DNA from: Nitratidesulfovibrio sp.
GTDB lineage: Bacteria > Desulfobacterota > Desulfovibrionia > Desulfovibrionales > Desulfovibrionaceae
Direction of reading: 5' to 3'
DNA length: 64,000 bases
NCBI RefSeq assembly: GCF_040373385.1
Contig: NZ_JBDXXH010000012.1
Location: forward strand, 27,392 to 91,391
The notes below the pieces were generated by a model. The model had not been told where the DNA came from and made no database searches. It was given only the letters and a program-made list of their open reading frames with translations. This document shows, in pieces, positions 18,647 to 28,283 of the stretch (within the stretch, counting starts at the first letter, position 1; each line of letters begins with the position of its first letter). The translations under genes were made by a program, and so were the position numbers.

Positions 18647-19222
18647 CTATTCCTCGCCCTTGGGCGAGACAACGGCCACGACGGCGAAGTTGCGGTCGGT
18701 AACGGCGCTGACGCCTTCGCCCAAGGGCAGGTCGTTCACGCTGATGGTCTTGCCGATTTCGAGGTCGGTCAGATCAATGGTGATCTTGCTGGGCATCAGC
18801 AGGGGCTTGGCAGAAAGGTCCAGCGCTTCGCGGTACACTTCCAGCTTGCCGCCGGCCTTCACGCCCTTGGAGGTGCCGGTGAATTCGAGGGGCACGCGGA
18901 TCTTGACGGGCTTGTCCAGGTCCACGCCGCGAAAATCGATGTGCGAGAAGCGATTCTTCACCGGGTGGTACTGGATCTGCCAGAACAGCACCGGGTGGGT
19001 GGACGTGGTGCCGTTGTCGTCCAGTTCAATGTTGAAGACGGTGGTGCGGCCCACGGCTTCGAACATCTTCACGACGGGAAGCATGTCCATCACGATCGGC
19101 ACGTTCAGGCCTTCGGCGTTGTAGAGCACGCCGGGAACCAGGGTTTCGGCCCGCAGCTTGCGGTTGGCGCCCTTGCCAAGGCCGTCGCGCTTGCGCACGC
19201 TCAGAGTCTTCAGTTCGGACAT
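18647..19222 (-). CDS. rplY: 50S ribosomal protein L25, general stress (CTC) form
   Basis: 191 aa. The N-terminal half is the 5S-rRNA-binding L25 fold (LSVRKRDGLGKGANRKLR, VPGVLYN). The C-terminal beta domain is that of the long TL5/CTC form. ATG 19222 has AAGGAG eight bases upstream; an earlier in-frame ATG at 19243 has none. The gene lies 61 bp after prs on the same strand, the usual prs-rplY-pth order. Confidence 0.94.
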   Translation of the reverse strand: MSELKTLSVRKRDGLGKGANRKLRAETLVPGVLYNAEGLNVPIVMDMLPVVKMFEAVGRTTVFNIELDDNGTTSTHPVLFWQIQYHPVKNRFSHIDFRGVDLDKPVKIRVPLEFTGTSKGVKAGGKLEVYREALDLSAKPLLMPSKITIDLTDLEIGKTISVNDLPLGEGVSAVTDRNFAVVAVVSPKGEE

Positions 19223-19283
19223 TGCAGTTCTCCTTAAATTCATTCCCGCGTAGGCATCCCGCCCCGCGTCGGAATGTGAATTG

Positions 19284-20222
19284 CTATACGAAAAGTACGC
19301 TCACCGAGGATTCGGTGTGGATGTTATGAATGGCCTTGGCCAGAAGGCCCGCCACGGAAAGTACCTTCAGCTTGCTGCACGCGGCCAGCTTGTCGCCCAG
19401 CGGCACCGTGTCGGTGACGATGACCTGCGAGAAGGTGGAATTGCACAGCCGCTCGATGGCCGGGCCGGACAGCACGGCGTGGGTGGCGCAGGCCATCACT
19501 TCCTTGGCGCCGTTCTTCAGCAGCACCTCGCCCGCCGCGCACATGGTGCCTGCGGTGTCGATCATGTCGTCCACAACGATGGCGATCTTGTCCTTGACGT
19601 CGCCGATGACGTGCATGGCCGAGGCCTGGTTGGGACGGTCGCGGCGCTTGTCGATGATGGCCAGGCCCGCGTTCAGCTTCTTGGCGAACGAGCGGGCGCG
19701 CTCCACGCCGCCCGCGTCGGGCGAGACGATGACGATGTCGCCCGCGTACGGACGCAGGTATTCGAGAATGACCGGCTGTGCGTACAGGTTGTCCACCGGC
19801 ACGTTGAAAAATCCCTGAATCTGGCCCGCGTGCAGGTCCACCGTGACCAGGCGGTCGGTGCCGGCGGTGGTCAGGAAGTCGGCCACCAGCTTGGCGCTGA
19901 TGGGCGCGCGGGGGCTGACCTTGCGGTCCTGGCGGGCGTAGCCGTAGTAGGGCACCACGGCGGTAACGCGACCGGCGCTGGCGCGCTTCAGCGCATCCAG
20001 CATCAGGCACAGCTGCATCAGGTTGTAGTTGACGGGCGAACAGGTGGCCTGCACGACGAATACGTCGTCGCCGCGCACGTTGTCGCCGATCTCGATGCGA
20101 ATCTCGCCGTCGCTGAACGTCTCGCACAGGGCCGGGGTGAGCTGGCAACCCAGGTGGTCGCAGATGGCCTTGGCAAGGGCGGGGTTCGACGTGCCGGTAA
20201 GAATCTTCAGATCACCGTGCAT
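19284..20222 (-). CDS. prs: Ribose-phosphate pyrophosphokinase
   Basis: 312 aa. Makes phosphoribosyl pyrophosphate from ribose 5-phosphate and ATP for nucleotides, His and Trp. Family motifs: [23 protein letters not shown], the ATP loop [10 protein letters not shown], and the PRPP-binding run [13 protein letters not shown]. Length is standard. ATG 20222 has GGAAG upstream. A tRNA-Gln gene lies 51 bp upstream on the same strand. Confidence 0.97.
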   Translation of the reverse strand: MHGDLKILTGTSNPALAKAICDHLGCQLTPALCETFSDGEIRIEIGDNVRGDDVFVVQATCSPVNYNLMQLCLMLDALKRASAGRVTAVVPYYGYARQDRKVSPRAPISAKLVADFLTTAGTDRLVTVDLHAGQIQGFFNVPVDNLYAQPVILEYLRPYAGDIVIVSPDAGGVERARSFAKKLNAGLAIIDKRRDRPNQASAMHVIGDVKDKIAIVVDDMIDTAGTMCAAGEVLLKNGAKEVMACATHAVLSGPAIERLCNSTFSQVIVTDTVPLGDKLAACSKLKVLSVAGLLAKAIHNIHTESSVSVLFV

Positions 20223-20272
20223 GTTTCGACTTCCGGCTTGTGGTTGCGATGGCAAGCGTCATCGGAAAAAAG

Positions 20273-20348
20273 TGGCTGGGGCGGAAGGACTCGAACCCTC
20301 GGATGACGGGACCAAAACCCGTTGCCTTACCAGCTTGGCGACACCCCA
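20273..20348 (-). tRNA. tRNA-Gln (TTG anticodon), CCA encoded
   Basis: Read on the minus strand, TGGGGTG at the 5' end pairs with CGCCCCA. The anticodon arm is ACGGG/CCCGT with loop TTTTGGT, giving TTG, and the T arm holds GGTTCGAGTCC. The discriminator is G and CCA (20273-20275 on the plus strand) is encoded. It sits between ispE and prs, all co-directional. Confidence 0.96.
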
Positions 20349-20410
20349 GCATGAGGAAAATTTCGTACGTGACGCAGGGGCTGGCCTGCGTGCGCCTTGC
20401 GGCGCGCATC

Positions 20411-21448
20411 TCACAGCGCGTGCAAAAAGGCCGCGATGTTGTCGTTGCGAAGTGCTTCGGCCACATCGCGCGCCGTGCCGTGTTGTCTGAACAGGGCGAA
20501 CAGGCTGGCGCCGCTCCCGCTCATCAGCGCGGCACAGGCCCCGCGTCGAAGAAGAAATTCCTTGGTTCGGCGCAGGGTTGCATGTGCCTGAAAAACAACC
20601 GGTTCAAAGCTGTTGGTCAGCCACGGTCCGCGAGAGAGAGGATTTCTATCTTCTAGACTTTCCGATGTCAAGCAAGGGCGCAATGATTTCGCACTCTGTC
20701 CAATGCCGGAGTGGCAGCCGGGCGCGGAGGGTTTGCCGGAAGCGGCGATATTGCCCGGTGCGGGGATATTGGCGGCATCCCAGGCCCGGTAGGCCCAGGG
20801 GGTGGAGACGCGTATCGGCGGGCAGGCCAGTACCAGATGCATGCCAGCCAACCCCAGCGCGGCAAGTTCGCCGGGCGCGAGCGGGGTGAGCACCTCGCCG
20901 ATGCCGGTTGCCCGCGCCGGGCCATCCATCAGGAAGAAGGGCACGTCGGCGCCAACACCGGCGGCCATGTCCCGCAGGGCTTCCGGCGTGGGGGCCGCGT
21001 TGGGGGCCTGCTGCGCGCACAGCGCCGCAAGGTGGCGCAGCAGCATGGCGGCATCGGCACTGCCGCCGCCCAGCCCCGCCCCGTGCGGGATGTGCTTTTC
21101 CAGGTGCACCGCAAGGCGGGGCCGAAACCCGGTGGCCTCCGCGAACCGTTCGTACGCGGTCACCACGGTGTTGCGGGCGGGGTCCACGTCAGGCTCGGTG
21201 CAGGTGAAGGCGATGCCCGCATCCGCGCGGGGCGCCACGTGCAGCAGGTCGCATGGTTCCGGCAGGGGCAGGAACAGGGTGTCCAGTTCGTGGTATCCGT
21301 CGGGCCGTACGTCGGTGATGCGCAGGTACAGGTTGACCTTGCACCCGGCGCGCAGGGTGACGGCGCGGGGCGCGGCAACCTGACCGCTGTCCGGCGTCAC
21401 GGGCCGGGCGGGGCCGCTGTCCGGCGCGGAAGTGCCGTGGTGGCTCAC
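20411..21448 (-). CDS. ispE: 4-diphosphocytidyl-2-C-methyl-D-erythritol kinase
   Basis: 345 aa GHMP kinase of the non-mevalonate isoprenoid pathway. Key motifs: [20 protein letters not shown], the ATP loop [21 protein letters not shown] and the C-terminal [13 protein letters not shown] 21448 overlaps the hslV stop by four bases (GTGA), which decides the start. Compared with E. coli IspE there is an extra segment of about 35-40 residues (about 220-265, around [20 protein letters not shown]), whose DNA at about 20630-20710 is visibly less GC-rich than the rest. Confidence 0.94.
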   Translation of the reverse strand: MSHHGTSAPDSGPARPVTPDSGQVAAPRAVTLRAGCKVNLYLRITDVRPDGYHELDTLFLPLPEPCDLLHVAPRADAGIAFTCTEPDVDPARNTVVTAYERFAEATGFRPRLAVHLEKHIPHGAGLGGGSADAAMLLRHLAALCAQQAPNAAPTPEALRDMAAGVGADVPFFLMDGPARATGIGEVLTPLAPGELAALGLAGMHLVLACPPIRVSTPWAYRAWDAANIPAPGNIAASGKPSAPGCHSGIGQSAKSLRPCLTSESLEDRNPLSRGPWLTNSFEPVVFQAHATLRRTKEFLLRRGACAALMSGSGASLFALFRQHGTARDVAEALRNDNIAAFLHAL

Positions 21449-22002
21449 GCTTCGGCCCCTGCATCGCGGCGCAGTGTTTCCACGGTCAGGTGGTCGTTGG
21501 TGAACACGCACAGTTCCCCGGCAATGGCCATGGCCTCGCGGACCACGGTTTCCGCGTCCAGCGTGGTGTGCCGGGCCAGGGCGCGGGCTGCGGACAGAGC
21601 ATAGGGGCCGCCGCTGCCGATGGCGGCAATGCCGTCGTCCGGTTCGATGACGTCGCCCGTGCCGGTCAGGATGAGAATGGTTTCCGCGTCGGCCACCAGC
21701 AGCATGGCCTCCAGCCTGCGCAGGTACTTGTCCTTGCGCCAGTCCTTGGCCAGTTCCACGGCGGCGCGGGTGAGGTTGCCGCCGAATTCCTCCAGCTTGG
21801 CCTCGAAGCGTTCGAACAGGGTGAACGCGTCGGCGGTGGCCCCGGCAAACCCGGCCAGCACCCGGTCGCGGTACAGGCGGCGTACCTTGCGGGCGGTGTG
21901 CTTCATGACCACGCTCTGGCCCATGGTCACCTGCCCGTCACCGGCCATGGCCACGCCTGCCGCGCCGCGCACGGCAAGGATGGTGGTACCCTTCAATTCC
22001 AT
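21445..22002 (-). CDS. hslV: ATP-dependent protease subunit HslV
   Basis: 185 aa proteasome-type threonine protease that forms rings gated by the HslU unfoldase. The catalytic TTILAVRG follows a short MELKG leader, and other family runs are [41 protein letters not shown] and CVFTND. hslU is not next to it: downstream is ispE and upstream is a macrodomain gene, so the partner must be encoded elsewhere. Confidence 0.95.
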   Translation of the reverse strand: MELKGTTILAVRGAAGVAMAGDGQVTMGQSVVMKHTARKVRRLYRDRVLAGFAGATADAFTLFERFEAKLEEFGGNLTRAAVELAKDWRKDKYLRRLEAMLLVADAETILILTGTGDVIEPDDGIAAIGSGGPYALSAARALARHTTLDAETVVREAMAIAGELCVFTNDHLTVETLRRDAGAEA

Positions 22003-22052
22003 ATGGTTGTCCCTTCGGCGTCGTCGCGCCGGTTTCGCAAAGGTTGGGGGGC

Positions 22053-22082
22053 GCGATGTCAGGCGATGTCAGGCGATGTCAG
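22053..22082. repeat. Three perfect 10-bp tandem repeats at the end of the macrodomain gene
   Basis: GCGATGTCAG occurs three times in a row (22053-22082) and overlaps the stop and last codons of the macrodomain gene. Slippage here would change the C-terminus of that protein. CTGGT-rich imperfect repeats continue inside the gene. Confidence 0.85.
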
Positions 22083-22746
22083 GCGGTGGCAGGGCGCCGG
22101 TCTGGCCTGGTCTGGACTGGTCGGGCCTGGTTTGGGCGTCGCCCGCATCACGGGCACTCTGCCCGGCAAGCGCCTGGAGCGCCGTGTGCCACACCGCCAG
22201 CATGGCCTGTCCGTGCAGGACAAAGCGTACCTCGCGCACCAGTCCGGCGCGCAGGCCGCGTATGGCCTCGGCCAGGGCGATGGGCGCTGCCTGCTCCGGT
22301 GGATAGCCGTAGCTGCCGCAACTGATGGCCGGAAAGGCCACCCGGGCCAGTCCGTGCTCCGCCGCCAGCCGCAGGCTGTTGGCGTGGGCGGCGGCAAGCG
22401 CCTGCGCCTCGCCGTGCCTTCCGCCGTGCCAGATGGGACCCACGGCGTGGATCACGTGGCGGGCAGGCAGGTTGAACCCCGGGGTGATGACGGCCTCTCC
22501 GGCGGCCAGCGGGCCGCGCCGGGCCACGATGGTCCGCCCGGCGGGCAGCAGCTCCGGCCCGGCGGCGCGGTGCAGTGCGCCATCCACGCCGCCGCCCCCG
22601 CGCAGTGCGGCGTTGGCGGCGTTGACCACCGCGTCGGTTGCCGTGGCGGCAAGGTCGCCGGTGGACACAACCAGCAGGCCGTGACCAGCGGGGGCGGGGA
22701 TGGTCAGGGACAGTTCGTCCAAAGGGGGCCGTCCTGGAAAAGTCAT
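22069..22746 (-). CDS. Macrodomain protein, O-acetyl-ADP-ribose deacetylase-like
   Basis: 225 aa. The macrodomain (about residues 20-190) binds ADP-ribose and derivatives. Visible motifs are [43 protein letters not shown] and [12 protein letters not shown]. This matches the MacroD/YmdB group that removes acetyl or ADP-ribosyl groups. ATG 22746 was chosen because the domain begins shortly after; there is no good ribosome site and an upstream start at 22857 cannot be excluded. The last 30 residues are low complexity and encoded partly by tandem repeats. Confidence 0.85.
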   Translation of the reverse strand: MTFPGRPPLDELSLTIPAPAGHGLLVVSTGDLAATATDAVVNAANAALRGGGGVDGALHRAAGPELLPAGRTIVARRGPLAAGEAVITPGFNLPARHVIHAVGPIWHGGRHGEAQALAAAHANSLRLAAEHGLARVAFPAISCGSYGYPPEQAAPIALAEAIRGLRAGLVREVRFVLHGQAMLAVWHTALQALAGQSARDAGDAQTRPDQSRPGQTGALPPPDIA

Positions 22747-22889
22747 GTGGATACTGCCGTGCGCGTTGCGTGAACCATGCCGGGATGCGGCCGGGGCGCC
22801 GTTGCCATGGGCCGGTGCCGGTCGCTGGCGCGCTGCGCCACGAAATTTCTCCGGCACGGCGCACGCGATGCCGCCGCAGCCGGACAGCG

Positions 22890-24359
22890 CTACCAGACCG
22901 CCTTGCGCTCCTGATACCGGGTGTCGAAGCGCTCCAGTTCCGTCTGGTCCTCCGGCGTGCGGATGACCGCCCGCGCCTTGTCGCGCAACTGCTCGACCTT
23001 TTCCTTCTCGTTGGCGTACAGCGCGCTGTAGGCAAGGTGCAGGTAGCCCTTGAATATCTGCCCGTCCATGCCAAGGGCGCGACCGTAATAGTCGTGTACC
23101 TCGGAATCCTCGGGCAGGTGGCGCAACACTTCCTTGTAGTAGGTGTAGGCCTCATTGCGCTGCCCGGCATCGAACAGCAGCCGGGCGTAGAAGAACAGGG
23201 CCATGTAGTCGCGCGAATTCATCAGCACGGCGCGTTGCAGCATCTGCGCCGCGCGGTTGCGGTCGCCCTTGGTGTAGTGGAACCGCCCGGCCTCGCGCCA
23301 GACAAGCTGGTCCTTGGGGTTGCAGGCCAACGCCCTGTCGAAGGCCGCCGTGGCCTCGCCCACCCGGTTCAGGCGCGAATACAGGATGGCCAGCCCCAGT
23401 TGCGACATGCAGTCGGTGGGCTTGGCCTGCTCGAAGGTGCGCAGGGCGATGGTGGCGTCCGCGTAGCGGGCGCGCACCAGCAGTTGCACCCGGTGGAAGC
23501 GCTCGTCGTCGTCCTGCCGGTTGCGCACGCTGGCGGGCTGCTGCTCCACGCGCAGGCGCACTTCGCTGATGCGTTCGGTAAGGTTGGGGTGGGTACTGAG
23601 ATAGGTGGGCACGTCGGTGCCGGTCATCCAGCTCTGCCTGCGCAGCTTTTCGAAGGCCCCGGCCATGCCGTCGGGCCGGAACCCGGCGGCCACCAGGTAC
23701 TGCATGCCCACCTGGTCGGCATCCGCTTCGTCGATGCGGCTGTAATTGAGCATGGCCGTCTGCCCGGCCGCCAGCGACCCGGCCATGGCCGCGCCCTTGC
23801 TGCTGCCGCCACCCATGAAGGCCCCGGCCAGCGCGCCAGCCAGGCTGAGCAGGGTGATGCGCTGCGACTTTTCGATGCGGCTGGCGATGTGGCGCTGGGT
23901 GACGTGGCCCATTTCGTGTGCCAGCACGCCCGCCACCTCGCTTTCGTGCTCCATGGCCATCAGCAGTCCGGTGTGCACGAAGATGTACCCGCCGGGGCTG
24001 GCGAAGGCGTTGACGGCGTTGTGCAGCAGCACGTTGGTCTCGAAGTCGAAGGGCTGCGGCGGCACCACCGCCTTCAGCCGTTCGACGATGGACCGCACGT
24101 ACTCCTTGACCTCCGGGTCTTCCACCAGCGGCAGGCGCGCCTTGATGAGCACGTTGAACTTCTTGCCCAGTTCCACCTCGTCCTTGACGGTGAAGTCGCC
24201 CAGAAAGGCCCCGGCTGTCGGGGCGAAGGCGGGCAGGGCCTGGCCCAGCAGCATGAGCGCGCACAGGCACAGGGCAAGCGCGCCCCGCAGGCGGGCGCGA
24301 AGCCAGCCGGTACGGGGCGCGGAAGAAGCGCGAAGGCGAATGGGCATGCGGGAAGCCAT
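22890..24359 (-). CDS. Exported M48-family metalloprotease with TPR repeats (BepA-like)
   Basis: 489 aa with an N-terminal signal sequence (hydrophobic [18 protein letters not shown]). The zinc-protease motif HEMGH lies in [21 protein letters not shown], with the downstream glutamate region [18 protein letters not shown]. The C-terminal third shows tetratricopeptide helices. In E. coli, BepA is a periplasmic protease/chaperone that checks outer-membrane protein assembly. The start at 24359 follows the cysS stop by eight bases, so both are probably on one transcript. Confidence 0.88.
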   Translation of the reverse strand: MASRMPIRLRASSAPRTGWLRARLRGALALCLCALMLLGQALPAFAPTAGAFLGDFTVKDEVELGKKFNVLIKARLPLVEDPEVKEYVRSIVERLKAVVPPQPFDFETNVLLHNAVNAFASPGGYIFVHTGLLMAMEHESEVAGVLAHEMGHVTQRHIASRIEKSQRITLLSLAGALAGAFMGGGSSKGAAMAGSLAAGQTAMLNYSRIDEADADQVGMQYLVAAGFRPDGMAGAFEKLRRQSWMTGTDVPTYLSTHPNLTERISEVRLRVEQQPASVRNRQDDDERFHRVQLLVRARYADATIALRTFEQAKPTDCMSQLGLAILYSRLNRVGEATAAFDRALACNPKDQLVWREAGRFHYTKGDRNRAAQMLQRAVLMNSRDYMALFFYARLLFDAGQRNEAYTYYKEVLRHLPEDSEVHDYYGRALGMDGQIFKGYLHLAYSALYANEKEKVEQLRDKARAVIRTPEDQTELERFDTRYQERKAVW

Positions 24360-24367
24360 GACGCGGC

Positions 24368-25825
24368 TTATAGCACGTCCCACACCGCGCCGGAAGGCGT
24401 ATCGCGCACCTCTATGCCGAGGGCGGCGATCTCGTCACGGATGGCGTCGGCACGGGCAAAGTCCTTGTCGGCGCGGGCGTTGATGCGGGCCTGCAACAGT
24501 TCCTCGACCCGTGTCGGGTCGATACCCTTGCGGGCCACGCGGCAGGCGCGCAGTTCCGCCAGAAACCCGGCGGGTTCGCGGCCAAACACGCCCAGCACGG
24601 CAAACCACGTGGCGGCCTGGTTCAGCACGGCCCGGAAGAAGGCGCGGGCCCCCTCGGTCTTGCGCTGGCCCTTGTTGTCCAGGATGCGGTTGGCCAGGCG
24701 GACCATGGTGAACACGTGGCCCAGGGCGGCCGCAGTGTTCATGTCGTCTTCCATGGCGTCGGTGAAGGCCTGGCGCAGCCCTTCGAATTCCTCGGTCACG
24801 TCCTTGGGCAGGGGGCCGGAGGTCCACTTTTCGCGCGTGAGTTCGGCGTGCAGCAGCCCCAGCGCCTCGTAGATGCGCTTGAGGTTCTTTTCCGCCTCGT
24901 CCATGGACTCGAAGGTGAAGTCGATGGGGCTGCGGTAGTGCTTGGTCAGCAGGAAGTAGCGCAGCGTTTCCGGCAGGTAGTTTTCAAGAATGTCGCGGAT
25001 GGTGCGGAAGTTGCCGAGCGACTTGGACATCTTTTCGGCGTTCACCTGCACGAAGCCGTTGTGCACCCAGTAGCGCACGAAGTCCTTGCCAAGGGCCGCT
25101 TCCGTCTGGGCGATTTCGTTCTCGTGGTGCGGAAAGACCAGGTCCTGCCCGCCGCCGTGAATGTCCAGGGGCAGGGGCAGGTGCTTTTCGCTCATGGCCG
25201 AGCACTCGATGTGCCAGCCGGGGCGCCCCTGGCCCCACGGGCTTTCCCAGAAGGGTTCGCCGGGCTTGGCCGCCTTCCACAGGGCGAAATCGAGCGGGTC
25301 TTCCTTTTCCTCGCCGGGGGCCACGCGGGCACCGGAGCGCAGGTCGTCCACATCGCGGCCGGAAAGCTTGCCGTAGCCGGGAAAGGCGCGCACGCGAAAG
25401 TACACGTCGCCCGAAGGGGTGGCGTAGGCCTTGTCCTGTTCGATGAGCCGCTCGCACAGCGAGATCATTTCCGCGATATGGGTGGTGGCCCGGGGTTCCA
25501 GGTCCGCCCGCAGCACGTTCAGGCGGTCCATGTCCTCGTAGAAGGTGGCGATGTACTTTTCCGCGACCTCCTGACTGGAAAGACCTTCCTGGTTGGCGCG
25601 GGTGATGATCTTGTCATCCACGTCGGTGAAGTTGCGCGCGAAGGTGACGCCGAGCCCGGTGTGGCGCAGATAGCGCACCAGCACGTCGAACACCACGGCA
25701 GAGCGGGCGTGCCCGATGTGGCACAGGTCGTACGCGGTGATGCCGCAGACGTACATGTTGACCTTGCCGGGCACGGCAGGCTCGAAATGCTCTTTCTTGC
25801 GGGTCAGGGTATTGTACAGTTGCAT
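24368..25825 (-). CDS. cysS: Cysteinyl-tRNA synthetase
   Basis: 485 aa class-I enzyme charging tRNA-Cys. Visible: the start MQLYNTLTRKKEHFEP, the zinc/HIGH region YVCGITAYDLCHIGHARS, the helix GWHIECSAMS, and KMSKS in AEKMSKSLGNF. The C-terminal DALR-like end reads ARADAIRDEIAALGIEVRDT. ATG 25825 has GGGAG upstream, and the 31 in-frame codons before it are not conserved-looking. A dispersed inverted-repeat element lies between it and rpiB. Confidence 0.97.
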   Translation of the reverse strand: MQLYNTLTRKKEHFEPAVPGKVNMYVCGITAYDLCHIGHARSAVVFDVLVRYLRHTGLGVTFARNFTDVDDKIITRANQEGLSSQEVAEKYIATFYEDMDRLNVLRADLEPRATTHIAEMISLCERLIEQDKAYATPSGDVYFRVRAFPGYGKLSGRDVDDLRSGARVAPGEEKEDPLDFALWKAAKPGEPFWESPWGQGRPGWHIECSAMSEKHLPLPLDIHGGGQDLVFPHHENEIAQTEAALGKDFVRYWVHNGFVQVNAEKMSKSLGNFRTIRDILENYLPETLRYFLLTKHYRSPIDFTFESMDEAEKNLKRIYEALGLLHAELTREKWTSGPLPKDVTEEFEGLRQAFTDAMEDDMNTAAALGHVFTMVRLANRILDNKGQRKTEGARAFFRAVLNQAATWFAVLGVFGREPAGFLAELRACRVARKGIDPTRVEELLQARINARADKDFARADAIRDEIAALGIEVRDTPSGAVWDVL

Positions 25826-25938
25826 TGATGCTCCCGTGGAAGTGCGGTGTGGTGCGTCAGCATGGCATCGTGTGTGCGCCCAGCAGGTGGGCCGGGTACG
25901 GAGAGAGGAACGTGCCACTGCAAGGTTGATGTTCCCTC

Positions 25939-26085
25939 AGGGGGTGTTTCTAAATCAGGAATTTTGTTCGTTGGCGAGGAAAACGAGCCTGCCATGAGGG
26001 AGTATACTCTTGTTGTATTCGGCCGATATGGCAGATGAAGTTTGACGAAGCCAACGGGCGAAAGGACGATTTAGAAACACCCCCT
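25939..26085. repeat. Nested inverted-repeat element, copy A
   Basis: 147 bp with perfect 18-bp terminal inverted repeats (AGGGGGTGTTTCTAAATC at 25939-25956, its complement at 26068-26085). Inside, CGTTGGC pairs with GCCAACG, AAAC with GTTT and CTGCCAT with ATGGCAG, around the 10-bp palindrome GAGTATACTC. It is clearly less GC-rich than its surroundings. A relative (copy B) lies at 49926-50127. The outer end supplies the TAG stop of rpiB. No transposase is encoded, so it is MITE-like or a structured RNA element. Confidence 0.85.
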
Positions 26086-26551
26086 AGCAGCCACCGGTAC
26101 AGGCCGGCCCATAGAACTGGTCGATGCGGCGCTGGTGGCGGCCACCCTCGAAGGGGGTGTCCAGAAACACGTCCACAAGGCCCATGGCCACGCCGGGGCC
26201 GGTCACCCGTTCCCCAAGGCACAGCACGTTGGCGTCGTTGTGCTGGCGGGTGGCGCGGGCGTGGAATTCGCAGGTGCACAGCGCGGCGCGGATGCCCGGA
26301 AAACGGTTGGCGGCCATGGACATGCCGATGCCCGTGCCGCAGACCAGGATGCCGAAGCCGCCGGTGGCCAGCACCCGTTCGGTCACCTTGGCGGCGTAGA
26401 GCGGGTAGTCGCAGCTTTCGGCGGTCTGGGGGCCAAGGTCTTCCACCTGGCGGCCCGTGGCCTTGAGGTGGGCCACGATGACCTGCTTCAGGGCGAGACC
26501 GGCGTGGTCGGAGCCGATGATGACGGATGCGGGCATGACGGATGCGGGCAT
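26084..26551 (-). CDS. rpiB: Ribose-5-phosphate isomerase B
   Basis: 155 aa. Interconverts ribose 5-phosphate and ribulose 5-phosphate. Motifs: IIGSDHAGLALKQ, the catalytic cysteine loop VCGTGIGMSMAANR, and the C-terminal DVFLDTPFEGGRHQRRIDQF. ATG 26551 has GAGGGAA upstream. The first ten codons are an exact duplication (MPASV twice), from a 15-bp tandem repeat at 26522-26551, giving two possible starts. The stop codon TAG is the first part of inverted-repeat element A. Confidence 0.95.
   Translation of the reverse strand: MPASVMPASVIIGSDHAGLALKQVIVAHLKATGRQVEDLGPQTAESCDYPLYAAKVTERVLATGGFGILVCGTGIGMSMAANRFPGIRAALCTCEFHARATRQHNDANVLCLGERVTGPGVAMGLVDVFLDTPFEGGRHQRRIDQFYGPACTGGC
26522..26551. 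repeat. 15-bp tandem duplication at the rpiB start
   Basis: GACGGATGCGGGCAT is present twice in direct succession (plus-strand orientation), duplicating the start codon and the next four codons of rpiB. The second ATG (26536) has lost the spacing to the ribosome-binding site, so translation should begin at 26551. Confidence 0.9.
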
Positions 26552-26824
26552 GGGGGTTCCCTCGCTGGGTGCTGACGGAAATATGGGGTGTTGGCCCGTG
26601 GCGGGGCGCGGTGCGTGCCGGAAAGCCGAGGTGTCCTCAGTGTGCCGGGCCGTGGCCGTGCGGAGGGCTGTGGGGCGGCCTAGGCACGGCAAGCCCGGAG
26701 GGCGACAGCCTGAAACCCCGAGGATTGGCGGCGCAGGGAATGTGCTGTTCCGGGGGCCGCTTGTCAAGATGGCGCCGCGCGCCAACCCGGAAAGAGGGCG
26801 CCTGCCGCATCCGTGCCTGTCAGG

Positions 26825-27193
26825 TCAGTTCCTGCCGTCCGTGCAATTCGGGCCGCAACAGCGGGCCATGCGTGCCAGATGGCGTTCGCGGTCCGCATCG
26901 GCACCGGCGGCGTGGCGGGCCAGTTCGTCGCGCAGGAAGGCGGCGCGCCCGGCCAGTTCGAGGACGCGGGCGTCGTCCGTCGTCAGGTTGCCCGCCTCCA
27001 GCAGTTCCGCCACGCGGCGGCCAAGGGCGGCGTGCTCCTCGTCCATGCGGCGGCGCAACTGGCGCGCCTCGGTACTGCGCAGCACGCCCGAGGCCACGCG
27101 GCACAGTTCGCCACGCAGCACGCACAGCCCCACCTTGAGGTTGGACAGCACGGCCGAAAGAGAAAAGGTGGTCTGGGTATCGGGCGCGGTCAT
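26825..27193 (-). CDS. Hypothetical small helical protein with Cys-rich tail
   Basis: 122 aa, no family recognised. ATG 27193 has GGAGA upstream. It is predicted mostly alpha-helical, probably coiled coil (RSTEARQLRRRMDEEHAALG, RAAFLRDELARHAAG), and ends in RCCGPNCTDGRN, whose three cysteines could bind metal. It lies between the rpiB and lipoprotein genes on the same strand. A 273-bp gap separates it from rpiB. Confidence 0.65.
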   Translation of the reverse strand: MTAPDTQTTFSLSAVLSNLKVGLCVLRGELCRVASGVLRSTEARQLRRRMDEEHAALGRRVAELLEAGNLTTDDARVLELAGRAAFLRDELARHAAGADADRERHLARMARCCGPNCTDGRN

Positions 27194-27305
27194 GAGCGTC
27201 TCCGTCGCGTTATGGTGCCTGCGTGACGTGAATGGGTGGATACGTTGCGTGCGTCGACGATGCTGGCGGCTGGCCGTGACGCGGGCTGGCGCGGAATGGG
27301 CAGGA

Positions 27306-28283
27306 TCAGCGCCGCGCGCCTTCGCGCAACGGCAGAACCTCTGTGCCTTCGGGCAGTTCAAGCCCCAGTTGCTCGCCGGTGAAGGCCTGTGGCCGTTCCC
27401 GTTCCTTCACCAGCAGAATGGCCGAATATCCCTTGGCGTGGGTGATGGTGATCTTGCGGGGCAGGGGGGGCACGGCCTCGTCATAGTCGATGCGCATGTC
27501 CCACCCGGCCTGCTTCGCGCCGGGGGCGGTATCGGTCCAGTGGCGGGGCAGTCCTTCGGGGGAAAGTTCAAGCATTCCGCCAACCCTGCCGCGCGTCAGA
27601 GTGTAGGCGATTCCCCCGTCGGCCACAAGCCGTGCGTCCGTGCGGGCATCGTCGAAGACCCTGGCGAACCGGCCGTTCAGCAGGTTGGCCAGATCCGGCA
27701 CGGAAAAGGGCACCGGCACGCCGAACGAAAGCAGGGCGCGCCCGCCCTGGTTCAGCCCGCCGCTATGGTAGTAGGCGCGGTTTTCGTTGGGGGCATAGGC
27801 GAGAAAGGTGGTGTCGTCCTCGCGGATGCGGGCCACGGTGGCCCCGATGCCGGCCATGATGTCCAGGCGCAGCGGCACGTCGCCGTTGGACCACAGCAGG
27901 GCCACCACGCGGTTGCCGTCGTGTTCGCCGGTCTTGTAGCGCAGGCTGGCGTTGACCCGGAAGGGACCGGCATCCGCATCGTTGGTCTGCGCCCAACTGC
28001 GGTAGGCATGCCAGGCGGCGTCCGCCTGGTCGGCGGGGGCGGGCACGCCGGGGGCCACGCGAGGGGCACAGCCCGGAAGCAGTGCGGCCATGGCAAGCAG
28101 GATGAAGACAGGCAGGGTCACGGCCAGTTGGGACCACACGCAACGACGCACGGCAGTGCCGTGCGCCCCGATTGCGTTGGTCACCCCGGTCACCCCGGTC
28201 ACACCGGTTGTCCCGGCTGCCCCGGACGCCGAAGTCGCCCCATATCCCATGGACGCGATGAAAAGCCGGAAGGATGGATGCAT
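27306..28283 (-). CDS. Putative outer-membrane lipoprotein
   Basis: 325 aa. A hydrophobic stretch and lipobox LLPGC (cysteine near residue 73) indicate a lipoprotein. The mature part is beta-rich with a LolB/DUF4292-like look (SLRYKTGEHDGNRVVALLWS, LDIMAGIGATVARI, GYSAILLVKERE), but the assignment is tentative. The start codon overlaps the stop of the upstream TPR lipoprotein gene by four bases (ATGA), so the two are translationally coupled and may act together. The N-terminus before the signal is unusually long (about 50 residues) and contains GVTGVTGVT repeats, so the real start may be internal. Confidence 0.72.
   Translation of the reverse strand: MHPSFRLFIASMGYGATSASGAAGTTGVTGVTGVTNAIGAHGTAVRRCVWSQLAVTLPVFILLAMAALLPGCAPRVAPGVPAPADQADAAWHAYRSWAQTNDADAGPFRVNASLRYKTGEHDGNRVVALLWSNGDVPLRLDIMAGIGATVARIREDDTTFLAYAPNENRAYYHSGGLNQGGRALLSFGVPVPFSVPDLANLLNGRFARVFDDARTDARLVADGGIAYTLTRGRVGGMLELSPEGLPRHWTDTAPGAKQAGWDMRIDYDEAVPPLPRKITITHAKGYSAILLVKERERPQAFTGEQLGLELPEGTEVLPLREGARR

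Noticed and set aside
21445-22002. An hslVU operon
   Set aside because: No hslU-like AAA+ gene adjoins hslV; the neighbours are ispE and a macrodomain gene.
25961-26037. A small conserved protein within element A, with a similar frame in element B (ENEPAMR, then TL and VF)
   Set aside because: Similarity is explained by shared element DNA. There is no ribosome site, and indels between copies do not respect the frame.
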